Below, piece by piece: positions 25,046-32,976 of a stretch of 32,976 nt of DNA. The stretch is from Rivularia sp. MS3 (GTDB lineage Bacteria > Cyanobacteriota > Cyanobacteriia > Cyanobacteriales > Nostocaceae). Position numbers and translations under genes: made by a program. The notes under the pieces were generated by a model. That model had not been told where the DNA came from. It ran no database searches and worked only from the letters and a program-made list of their open reading frames with translations. The stretch spans positions 1 through 32,976 of the forward strand of contig JAHCMI010000088.1 of the NCBI GenBank assembly GCA_019192545.1, in the 5' to 3' direction. Every line of letters starts with the position of its first letter. The first letter of the stretch is position 1.

Positions 25046-25678
25046 CGGTTTCCCCGGTATATTTTTTGATTGCTTAATCCTAATTTACTGTTTTATACAG
25101 CTAAAATGCGATGAATATTTTTTTAGTTACTATTTATTGTAGTTAAAAAGCATTCAGTATCTCTTCATAATTTTTTAATATTGACTATTCGACACCTGCG
25201 GCAGCATGATTATTAAGTCAGTAGTAACCACGATGCTATAGCCTCATTTTTGACTTAAGCTAGCAACTGGAGAGAGCATATTTTTATCGGGGTAGCAATG
25301 TTAATAATCTTTAAAAAAAATATTTTTACACTTAGCATCAAGCATTATTTTACGCAATATGTTGATGTCGGTTTGAATAGTACTGCTTAGCTAAAATTTG
25401 AATTATTAAATAAATTTTTAAGCTTATCATATATACATACTTATCTAGCAGTTTATATTGTCTTGTCGATACAATTTCAAGGTAATAATTTGCTGCAAGT
25501 TTCTATTTGAATATTATGTTATGGTTTGATTTTCTTTGTATGGTGCAAATCTATTTAAATATCAAACGTTATTTAGTTAAACATTATAAATAGACTAACT
25601 ATAATAATATTCATAGCTATACAAAATTATAAAAAACTATTTGCTACAGAATTAATGTAGCTTTTATTAATTCTCCCT
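25046..25678. other. AT-rich divergent intergenic region
   Basis: This 633-bp gap lies between the divergent glcE-like and histidine kinase genes and must hold both promoters. No open frame, tRNA or clear hairpin was seen. No ribosome binding site precedes the kinase ATG (TTCTCCCT before it). Confidence 0.5.
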
Positions 25679-28246
25679 ATGGTTTTAGTTGCAGATGCTA
25701 TTCGAGACTTCAGCTTAAAAGTTTCTCCAGAAACTTGTTTAACCGAAATTATTAACTTAACTAAGAAACTAAGAGAAGATGATTTCATATTTCAACATTT
25801 ATTTGTTATCAAAGATTTAAAATTATTAGGAATTGTTCGACTTATAGATTTAGTTTGTTTGACTAATTCCGAAAAGAAAATTGAAGAGATTAAAGTGGCG
25901 GATGTGATGCAACCCACAATTAGTTTAAATCCTGATTATGAATATCATCAGGCCTTGTCCTTGATGCAAAAAAATAATATTTTATATTTACCTGTTGTCA
26001 ATCAAGCTGGAGAGATACTAGAAATAGTTAATCTCAGAGTTATTGCTCAAAAAATGCAGCTAGAAATTGAGAATCAACAAAAACTTGATGATTTAAGCAA
26101 ACAGCTACAAGCAAGCATAAACGAATATAACAATTTAAAACAAGAGCAAGATAATTTAGCAAACAAAAATAAGTTATTGCAGCATAAAATATGCGATAGT
26201 CTTGCAACAGAAGCACAACTTTTACAAACAACGAATGAACTGCAAGAATTATTTCAAGCTTTTCCCGATATTTATTTTCGTTTGAAAAGTGACGGTACTG
26301 TTCTTAGCTGTCATGCTAATAACATTTCTGATTTGTATTTACCACCCGAGAAATTTTTAGGTCAAAAAATACAAGATGTTATACCACCAGAATTTGCCGC
26401 TCAGTTTCAGACAGCTATTTCTCAAGTGCTGGAAACTAATTCCTTAATTGCAATCGAGTATTGTTTACCGGTAGCATCTGGAGAGAAATATTTTGAAGCG
26501 CGACTTCAAACCACAATTGGACATAATATTATCCTAATTGTCCGAGATATAAACGAACGCAAGCAAGCCGAAATAGAATTACAAACTGCTAAAGACGAAT
26601 TAGAAATTAGAGTAGAAAAACGTACTAGCGAATTACAAAATACAAACTCTCGCTTGCGACAAGAAATTATCGAACGTCAGCGAATTGAACAAGAACTTCG
26701 CTATCGAGTAGAATTTGAAAAATTAATTACTACTATATCCACCGATTTTATTAATCTTGCTCCGCATGAAACAGATAACGGTATCAATCAAGCATTACAA
26801 TCTATAGGTGAATTTGTTGGTGTTGACCGTAGTTATGTATTTTTATTAACAGAAAATTCTCAACAGATTAATAACACTCATGAATGGTGTGCTTCAGAAA
26901 TTCCACACCGTATTAACGATTTAAAAGATATTTACGTTGAAGATTTAACTTTATTTGTGAAAAAGCTTGGCTGTGGTGAAACTTTGCAACTAGAGGATGT
27001 GCGGCATTTATTTCTACAAGAAACATTTGAAACAGAAATTTTTAATATTCAAAATATCAAATCTTTGATTATTTTACCGATTACTTGTAGCGGTAACTTG
27101 ATAGGTTTTCTGGGTTTTGAATCTTTGAGTACTACTACGTGGACAGAAAACAGCATTTTCTTACTCAAAATAGTAGCAGAGATGTTGGGCAATGTTTTAG
27201 GACGTAAGCGAGTTGAAGAAGCTCTAAGGGTAAGCGAGGAAAGATATGCCCGAGCTATCAGCGCCGGAAAAGTAGGGGTTTGGGAGTGGAATATTCACAC
27301 AAACGAAGTTTATATAGATTCTAATTTAAAAGCAATGCTTGGGTATAAAGATGAAGAAATAGCCAATCAGTTTAGTAGCTGGTTACGATTCGTACATTCG
27401 GGTGACGTAGATTTAGTCAAAGCTGAAATCAACGCTTATTTAGAAGGATTAATTCCTAAATACGAAATTGAACACCGAATGGTACATAAACAAGGAGATG
27501 CTTTGGCATTTTTGACACGCGGTACGGTAGTTCGGGATGAGAATGGAGTACCGGCTTTTATGGCTGGTTCAAGTACCGATATTACAGTTCGCAAACAAGT
27601 CGAAAATAAACTAAAGGCTTCTTTAAAAGAAAAAGAAGTATTACTAAAAGAGATTCATCACCGAGTTAAAAATAATTTGCAGATAATTTCTAGTTTGCTA
27701 CGTTTGCAGTCAGGATATATTAAAGACAAACAAGCTTTAGAAATTTTCAAAGATAGCCAAAACCGCGTCCGAGCAATGGCTTTAATTCACGAAAACCTAT
27801 ATCAAACCAACGATTTAGCGAAAATAGAATTTGCCGAGTATATTCGCAAACTCAAACATAATTTAATTCGCTGTTATAACATTAATAATATTCAAATAAA
27901 CACCAAGATAGAAAAAACATTTTTAAAAATTGATACAGCTATTCCTTGTGGTTTAATTATCAACGAACTGATTTCTAATGCTATCAAACATGCTTTTAAA
28001 AACAGTGAAGAGGGAGAAATATACGTGGAGTTTATAAATTTACAGCAAGGAAAGTATTCTTTATTTGTTAGCGATAATGGTACGGGAGCATCAGAAAATA
28101 TTAATTCCTTGAAAAAACAATCTCTCGGTTTAGAACTTGTTTGGAATTTAGTCGAACAATTAGAAGGAACAATCATATATAATTCTAAGCTCGGTACTTC
28201 TTTTAGAATTACATTTACCGATACTAACCAAGGAGAAGAAAGATGA
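25679..28246 (+). CDS. Soluble multi-sensor histidine kinase (CBS-PAS-GAF-PAS-HisKA_2)
   Basis: An 855-residue kinase. A CBS pair spans about residues 8-125 ([14 protein letters not shown]). A coiled coil with leucine and glutamine heptads covers about 130-185, and a first PAS domain 190-295. After another coiled coil, a GAF domain spans 345-510, including an [12 protein letters not shown] segment. A PAC-terminated second PAS lies at 520-640. The HisKA_2 box [20 protein letters not shown] places the phospho-acceptor at His660/661. An ATPase domain with N box [12 protein letters not shown] and DNGTGAS completes it. No membrane segment is seen, so it senses an intracellular signal, with adenine nucleotide (CBS) and light or redox (PAS/GAF) as family possibilities. 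Its stop overlaps the ATG of the hybrid kinase downstream, so the two are co-translated partners. Confidence 0.9.
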   Translation: MVLVADAIRDFSLKVSPETCLTEIINLTKKLREDDFIFQHLFVIKDLKLLGIVRLIDLVCLTNSEKKIEEIKVADVMQPTISLNPDYEYHQALSLMQKNNILYLPVVNQAGEILEIVNLRVIAQKMQLEIENQQKLDDLSKQLQASINEYNNLKQEQDNLANKNKLLQHKICDSLATEAQLLQTTNELQELFQAFPDIYFRLKSDGTVLSCHANNISDLYLPPEKFLGQKIQDVIPPEFAAQFQTAISQVLETNSLIAIEYCLPVASGEKYFEARLQTTIGHNIILIVRDINERKQAEIELQTAKDELEIRVEKRTSELQNTNSRLRQEIIERQRIEQELRYRVEFEKLITTISTDFINLAPHETDNGINQALQSIGEFVGVDRSYVFLLTENSQQINNTHEWCASEIPHRINDLKDIYVEDLTLFVKKLGCGETLQLEDVRHLFLQETFETEIFNIQNIKSLIILPITCSGNLIGFLGFESLSTTTWTENSIFLLKIVAEMLGNVLGRKRVEEALRVSEERYARAISAGKVGVWEWNIHTNEVYIDSNLKAMLGYKDEEIANQFSSWLRFVHSGDVDLVKAEINAYLEGLIPKYEIEHRMVHKQGDALAFLTRGTVVRDENGVPAFMAGSSTDITVRKQVENKLKASLKEKEVLLKEIHHRVKNNLQIISSLLRLQSGYIKDKQALEIFKDSQNRVRAMALIHENLYQTNDLAKIEFAEYIRKLKHNLIRCYNINNIQINTKIEKTFLKIDTAIPCGLIINELISNAIKHAFKNSEEGEIYVEFINLQQGKYSLFVSDNGTGASENINSLKKQSLGLELVWNLVEQLEGTIIYNSKLGTSFRITFTDTNQGEER

Positions 28247-29364
28247 AAGAGAAAATCCTGGTTGTAGAAGATGAAAGAATTATTGCTTGCGATATCAAAT
28301 ATTGTTTGGAAAGCTTTGGTTATATCGTCGTCGAAGTTATAGCTTATGGAGAAAAAGCAATTTCCTTAGCAGAAGAATTACAGCCTGATTTAGTTCTAAT
28401 GGATATGATGCTCAAAGGCAACATGAATGGCATCGAAGCTGCCGAAATTATTATGAGTAACTACAATATTCCGGTAGTCTTTCTCACGGCTCACTCCGAT
28501 GAAAGCACGATAAAAAAAGCAAAGGCAACTCAACCTTTCGGCTACGTACTCAAACCTTTTGAAGAAACTCAACTGATTACTACCATTGAAATAGCTTTGA
28601 GCAAACATCAAAAAGAAATTGTAATGAGAGATGAGTTACAAAAGGAAAAAGAAATGAGAGAACTTAAATCTCGTTTTGTTTCAATGGTTAGCCACGAATT
28701 CCGCAATCCCTTAAGCACAATTTTAAATACTACAGAATTACTAGCCAATCACAATCAACAGTTAACAGAACATAAGAAGGATGAATACTTGTATCACATC
28801 CAAAATTCCGTAAAACATCTAAATCAATTGTTGAGCGATGTCTTACTAGTTGGTAAAGCAGAAGTTCATCAAACCCAATTCAATCAGGCACCTTTAGATT
28901 TAGAACAATTTTGCGTAGATTTAGTAGAAGAAGTCAAACTTAACGCCAGCGAAAAACATCAAATTATTTTAAAAATTCAGGGATGCTGCTTGCAACAAAA
29001 CAGCACATCAGCAGATATTAAATTACCTCTTTTAGACGAAAAACTTCTGCGGCATATCTTTACTAATTTGCTATCCAATGCAATTAAATATTCTCCTGAA
29101 GGGGGAAACATACAATTTGATGTGTTTTGTTTGCAAGGAGAAGCTATTTTCCGCATTCAAGACGAAGGTATCGGAATTCCACAAATAGAACAAGAAAACT
29201 TATTTAATTCTTTTCAAAGAGGTAGTAATGTTGGTCAAATCCCCGGACATGGATTAGGATTATCAATTGTCAAACAATATGTAGAACTCCATCAAGGAGA
29301 AATTAGTTTAATTAGTAAAGAAGGAGTGGGAACTACGTTTATTATTACCATCCCGCTGGAATAA
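28243..29364 (+). CDS. Response regulator-histidine kinase hybrid
   Basis: A 373-residue protein with an N-terminal receiver and a C-terminal kinase. The receiver has acidic Glu9/Asp10, phospho-acceptor Asp54 ([10 protein letters not shown]), Thr in FLTAHSDE and the conserved Lys of GYVLKPF. A HisKA domain has phospho-acceptor His151 in [12 protein letters not shown], and the HATPase_c has [20 protein letters not shown] and [19 protein letters not shown] precedes the ATG, which overlaps the upstream kinase stop as ATGA. The likely path is phosphate transfer from the upstream HisKA_2 kinase to Asp54, which would control the second kinase. No output regulator follows; the target must be elsewhere. 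Confidence 0.92.
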   Translation: MKEKILVVEDERIIACDIKYCLESFGYIVVEVIAYGEKAISLAEELQPDLVLMDMMLKGNMNGIEAAEIIMSNYNIPVVFLTAHSDESTIKKAKATQPFGYVLKPFEETQLITTIEIALSKHQKEIVMRDELQKEKEMRELKSRFVSMVSHEFRNPLSTILNTTELLANHNQQLTEHKKDEYLYHIQNSVKHLNQLLSDVLLVGKAEVHQTQFNQAPLDLEQFCVDLVEEVKLNASEKHQIILKIQGCCLQQNSTSADIKLPLLDEKLLRHIFTNLLSNAIKYSPEGGNIQFDVFCLQGEAIFRIQDEGIGIPQIEQENLFNSFQRGSNVGQIPGHGLGLSIVKQYVELHQGEISLISKEGVGTTFIITIPLE

Positions 29365-29473
29365 ATGGAATGGGAAGATGGGGGAGAGGGGGAAGATGAA
29401 AAAAATATAGGGAGCAAGATGCTCCCATTACCAATTACCAATTACCCATTCCCTATGCCCCATTCTTTATATA
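29365..29473. repeat. Convergent spacer with repeats and GGGAGCA hairpin
   Basis: GGGAGCA-AGA-TGCTCCC (29410-29426) is a perfect 7-bp hairpin between convergent genes and a possible two-way terminator, though it lacks a T-run. G-rich (GGGGGAGAGGGGGAAG) and CCAATTA-type short repeats flank it. Confidence 0.55.
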
Positions 29474-30835
29474 CTAAACATTAACAGCTTTTTGCTCGTT
29501 AACTGGCGGATAATAATCTACCTTGCTATTAACTTCAACAGGCGCAGGCAAGTCTTTTCCTGTAATCAACCTTGCACCACGATTGCGAGTAAAATAATTC
29601 CAAACCCACTGAATCATGACTACAAGTTTGTTATCAAATTCAACTAAATAATAAATATGAATTAATAACCAGAATAGCCAAGCAATGAAACCTGTTAGTT
29701 TCATAAAGCCTAAATCTACTACAGCCGCATGTTGTCCGATTACAGCTAAACTACCTTTATCAACATATTTGAATGCCGGTAGAGTATTGCCTTTTAACTG
29801 CTGCTTAATCGATTTTGCAACATATTCCCCTTCCTGCATGGCAACTGGTGCAACACCTGGTAAAGGTTTACCCGTCTGATGAGCAAAATGTGCTAAATCC
29901 CCGATTACATATATATTCGGATAACCCTTCAAACTTAAATTTGGTTCAACAATTACTCTTCCGGCTCTATCGGTATCAGCGCCGGTTTTTTCTGAAATTA
30001 CTTTACCCAAAGCAGAAGCTTTTACACCTGCTGCCCACAATACTGTTTTAGCTCCGAATTGCTTAGTTTCGTCACCTTGCTTAACAGTAACTATATCTCC
30101 TTCTATACCAGTTACTAAAGTTTTTGTGACTACACTAACACCCAAATCTTCCAAAGACTTTTGGGCTTTTTCTGATAATTCCGGCGCAAACGGCGGTAAA
30201 ATTCGATCCATACCTTCTAAAAGCAATACCTGAGTTTCAGAAGTATCAATATTGCGAAAATCTTCCTTGAGAATACCGTAAGCTAACTCAGCGATCGCAC
30301 CAGCTAATTCTACTCCAGTCGGGCCACCACCAACCACCACAAATGTCAGCAAAGCACGACGTTTTTCTTCATCAGTCTCCTGCTCTGCTGCTTCAAATGC
30401 CATAAATATACGACGACGCATTTCAATCGCATCTTCCACAGTTTTTAAACCAGGTGCATAATCTTCCCACTCATCTTTACCGAAATATGAATGCTTGGCA
30501 CCTGTAGCAATAATCAAACTGTCGTAAGGGATATTTTCACCCCTCATAACCACGTTTTGCTTCTCTGGATCTATATCAGAAACTTCTCCCAGCAAAACTT
30601 TAGTATTTTTGCTGTTTTTAAGTACCGAGCGCAATGGCGATGAAATATCAGCAGGGGATAAAGTACCGGTAGCTACTTGATACAGCAGCGGTTGAAACAA
30701 GTGAAAATTTCTTTTGTCTATTAAAGTAACGTTTATATCCTTACTATTGAGCGCTTTCGCTGTATATAATCCTCCAAATCCCCCGCCAACAATAACTACG
30801 TGATGTGGCGGCTTACTCCCAGCTTTATTTTCCAT
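29474..30835 (-). CDS. Type II NADH dehydrogenase (NDH-2)
   Basis: A 453-residue flavoprotein that passes electrons from NAD(P)H to quinone without pumping protons. The FAD-binding VIVGGGFGGLYTAKAL motif lies at residues 14-29, and a second dinucleotide site (NADH), VVVGGGPTGVELAGA, near residue 170. The FAD-contacting NIYVIGDLAHF is near residue 315. AVGPxAxQE-like APVAMQEGEYVA is family typical. A hydrophobic segment LTGFIAWLFWLLIHIYYL near residue 390 is the usual membrane anchor. It corresponds to the cyanobacterial Ndb group; I could not decide which subtype. The protein is complete. It reads towards the two-component pair, ending 109 bp from it. Confidence 0.93.
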   Translation of the reverse strand: MENKAGSKPPHHVVIVGGGFGGLYTAKALNSKDINVTLIDKRNFHLFQPLLYQVATGTLSPADISSPLRSVLKNSKNTKVLLGEVSDIDPEKQNVVMRGENIPYDSLIIATGAKHSYFGKDEWEDYAPGLKTVEDAIEMRRRIFMAFEAAEQETDEEKRRALLTFVVVGGGPTGVELAGAIAELAYGILKEDFRNIDTSETQVLLLEGMDRILPPFAPELSEKAQKSLEDLGVSVVTKTLVTGIEGDIVTVKQGDETKQFGAKTVLWAAGVKASALGKVISEKTGADTDRAGRVIVEPNLSLKGYPNIYVIGDLAHFAHQTGKPLPGVAPVAMQEGEYVAKSIKQQLKGNTLPAFKYVDKGSLAVIGQHAAVVDLGFMKLTGFIAWLFWLLIHIYYLVEFDNKLVVMIQWVWNYFTRNRGARLITGKDLPAPVEVNSKVDYYPPVNEQKAVNV

Positions 30836-31527
30836 AATATTTCGTTACTCCCATTTACTTACATGTCACCATTCTTAACAAACTTTTACCATTTTTAACA
30901 GAGGGTTCTGTTTGCAATTTACATCTTATTTTTAGGAAAAGTCTTTAATGATACATATATCCTGTAATTTATGTTTATTTTAATATTCTCTTAATAAATA
31001 TTTTACTCTTAAAGTAACGATATACAATAGTTTTGAGTAAAAAATGTATATTTTTAGCAGTTTGTTGCTGAGAATATTTATCGTAAATATACTTATATAG
31101 ATAGTTTTATTAGGCACTAAAAGGTAAAGCGTATTTGTTGGTGAATCAATAAAATTGTCAGTTTAAGTAATTTCATATGTTTATTTTCTTCTCCTTGTTC
31201 CTAGTTTTAGATGACAATCGGGATATTCTAGGGAATTTTCGAGAAGGAAAAAGATATCTAGAGTTTTTGGTTGAGTACAGCAGTGTTTGAACCTCACCCC
31301 GCCCTACGGGCACTCCTCTCCTTATTAAGGATACTGCTGGTTATTCAGGGGTGACACCCCTGAATAACCAAAAAAATGAGGGTTTGAGGAGTGCGATCGC
31401 ACTCCTGCTGATAACTTAAAATCCCTATTAATTCGTTGGGATGAGGGGTCTGACCTACTATTCGCCAACAGTATCCTTATTAAGTAGAGGGGATATGATT
31501 CAACTTGAAGCGGTTTTTGTTGCTAAA
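30836..31527. other. Intergenic region with inverted-repeat element
   Basis: The first 450 bp are AT-rich without features apart from the expected NDH-2 promoter area. Bases 31291-31340 contain a copy of the GC-rich repeat family (CCTCACCCCGCCCTACGGGC). An inverted-repeat element occupies 31311-31494 and is described separately. Confidence 0.5.
31311..31494. mobile_element. Inverted-repeat element with nested palindromes
   Basis: The ends CACTCCTCTCCTTATTAAGG ... (31311-31340) and the complement of 31465-31494 agree at 24 of 30 positions, with the GGATACTG core identical. Inside are a perfect 16-bp-arm hairpin (TGGTTATTCAGGGGTG-A-CACCCCTGAATAACCA, 31338-31370) followed by AAAAAA, and a 20-bp palindrome AGGAGTGCGATCGCACTCCT (31387-31406) centred on HIP1. 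It is non-coding, so a MITE or repeat composite. Confidence 0.55.
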
Positions 31528-32763
31528 TCATATGGCTGCTAACTGAATCAAGCCCCAACTTCCATTAGTCAACCAGTCAGGATCGGATTTTGCAGTTTTA
31601 TCAATTGTTAATTGTGGAATACCTGCTGCTACTTCGGATTTCAAAGTACGCAGAGCTAAAGTTGGTACGGGTAAATAACAAACTATATCCATAAAATTGC
31701 TGCTAAAATGCCAATGTCTATCACCTAACAAGCGTCGATAATTAGCATCTCCTTTAACTATAAGCAAACTCGAATTGCTTAATTCGTTTTTTTTAGATTC
31801 TGGTATTTCCCAAAAGGGTAAAGGAGAAGTCCAAAAATAGTCGTCAGTTAAAATTAATTGTTCCGAAGTAATATAGTTTCGCAAACGATGAGCAAAATTT
31901 TTAACTTCTAAACTCGAACAACTGCTAAGAAAATCAACTGTATGATGCACATCTTTAATCATTGCATCAGAAACAAAAGTTGGATGGGGTTTCAAATGCA
32001 GTTTTACGGTATCGACTAAGCCACTATTTAATAGAAAATCTAACAAACATAAATCGCAAACTAACTCAAACCCGGCATTGTCAGCAACTAAATCAACTTG
32101 ATTTTGCTTGTTTGAGGTATTATTTACGAATAAATCTATAACTTTTGCGGAATCGTCTACTAATATATGAGCTTGCTGACTTTCGATATTAAAATTACTG
32201 CGATCGCTATCTTCTATTGCCGACCATAAACTTAAGTCTACACGATTTCCCCACAGAGAGAAATATAGTAGTCCAATCAAACTAGTTTCTGTAGAATCCG
32301 CTTGAGAACACCAAATAGAAGCTTGCTTGCACAAAGCAACTATTGAATCAATAGATTTTTCTAAGCCTTGAGACTTTTGTAAATTAAACGGATCTATATA
32401 TTGATATTCTCCAGGGCGAAAATAATTTGTGATGTTTAGAATTAAACGATAAAAGTAAGTTTCAGCAACAAACCAAGGAATATCAACCCAACGTTTTTCT
32501 TGATATAACTGTAAATAATGTGGCCATGCCATAACATCTATACCAGTATCATCGATAAGTGGCGATAAATTACCTGATGATAAATCACTTGCTAATTTTT
32601 CAAGGCTTTGGTTAATTTCATCTGCAAAATTATTTTCTTTTATCACTCGTCGAGCAATATTAGGCATTCTATTTATTACTGTATGCTCGGTAAAACCACC
32701 ATCTACAGATGCAATCAACGATGGTGGAATATCTAATTTAGGAGCGGAATATTTAGAATGCAT
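31528..32763 (-). CDS. DUF89/ARMT1-like damage-control phosphatase family protein
   Basis: A 411-residue DUF89 protein of the ARMT1-like subfamily, metal-dependent phosphatases thought to remove damaged or excess phosphometabolites; some members are carboxyl methyltransferase candidates. Signatures: WGNRVDLSLW (about residue 172), HILVDDSAKV (about 200), the metal-binding VADNAGFELVCDL (about 226), LIVKGDANYRRLLGDRHW (about 333), and a closing RTLKSEVAAGI. The frame can be extended six codons to a TTG at 32781, but the ATG at 32763 (MHSKYSAPKLD) is the more likely start. No neighbour shares its transcript. Substrate unknown. Confidence 0.88.
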   Translation of the reverse strand: MHSKYSAPKLDIPPSLIASVDGGFTEHTVINRMPNIARRVIKENNFADEINQSLEKLASDLSSGNLSPLIDDTGIDVMAWPHYLQLYQEKRWVDIPWFVAETYFYRLILNITNYFRPGEYQYIDPFNLQKSQGLEKSIDSIVALCKQASIWCSQADSTETSLIGLLYFSLWGNRVDLSLWSAIEDSDRSNFNIESQQAHILVDDSAKVIDLFVNNTSNKQNQVDLVADNAGFELVCDLCLLDFLLNSGLVDTVKLHLKPHPTFVSDAMIKDVHHTVDFLSSCSSLEVKNFAHRLRNYITSEQLILTDDYFWTSPLPFWEIPESKKNELSNSSLLIVKGDANYRRLLGDRHWHFSSNFMDIVCYLPVPTLALRTLKSEVAAGIPQLTIDKTAKSDPDWLTNGSWGLIQLAAI

Positions 32764-32875
32764 AAATATAGTTAGCAGCAAATAGGGATATAGTAATCTT
32801 AGTATGAGTAGTTTAGTTTAAGACGTATTTCAAGAAGTAATATAATGTCTAGTTCACTCTTTTATTTTACACTGT

Positions 32876-32918
32876 AACACCCCTCTCTTAAATAAGGAGA
32901 AGGAAAGGGGTGAGGTTA
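32876..32918. repeat. Degenerate GC-rich repeat near the window end
   Basis: ACACCCCTCTCTTAAATAAG, continuing GAGAAGGAAAGGGGTGAGG, is a decayed member of the palindromic family found in the defence island. The stretch 32764-32976 has no gene. Confidence 0.6.
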
Positions 32919-32976
32919 TAATTTTGGCTCTTCAGTACTTAGTATGCTAAACTAACTGCTAAAATTCCAATGGAGT

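Overview
The window comes from a cyanobacterium, most likely a filamentous heterocyst-forming member of the Nostocales. The photosystem I gene psaC is present, the cyanobacterial octamer GCGATCGC (HIP1) occurs at about eight places, intergenic gaps carry heptamer tandem repeats, and the gene families (Uma2 nuclease, pentapeptide repeats, CBS-PAS-GAF histidine kinases, glycolate dehydrogenase subunits) fit. No tRNA, rRNA or CRISPR array was recognised.

Left part (1-3872): a J-domain/pentapeptide protein on the minus strand, psaC, and glmS. The end of glmS encodes DQPRNLAKSVTVE, the sequence recognised by Tn7-type TnsD proteins.

Island (3873-14870): exactly 25 bp after the glmS stop there is a sequence with the form of a Tn7-like right end (TGT plus a 20-bp repeat). 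At 14870 there is a Tn7-like left end (TGTGGACG terminus and three spaced 20-bp repeats). The 11 kb between them hold a damaged anti-phage-type cluster: a DUF499 ATPase with an N-terminal HEPN-like region, a DUF559 nuclease, only the C-terminal quarter of a DUF1156 adenine methyltransferase, an oppositely oriented DUF1016 (YhcG) nuclease, and a SNF2-type helicase with a DUF3883 domain. No transposase genes are present. GC-rich palindromic repeats have entered the helicase and DUF559 genes in frame. A second right end starts 6 bp beyond the first element, so two elements appear to sit in tandem at this site. Both right ends carry the same terminator-like hairpin just inside the end.

Middle (14946-17927): a Uma2 nuclease gene lies between two direct copies of a 181-182 bp element with GTAGGTTGGGTTAGAC inverted termini. 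Two unrecognised genes and a terminator follow.

Right part (17928-32976): an RTX lipase-like secreted protein, a DUF72 protein, a possible 27-aa leader overlapping a hypothetical gene, the GlcE-like and GlcF glycolate dehydrogenase subunits, a histidine kinase overlapping a receiver-kinase hybrid, a type II NADH dehydrogenase, an inverted-repeat element, and a DUF89/ARMT1-like protein. The remaining gaps are AT-rich and contain hairpins and short tandem repeats.
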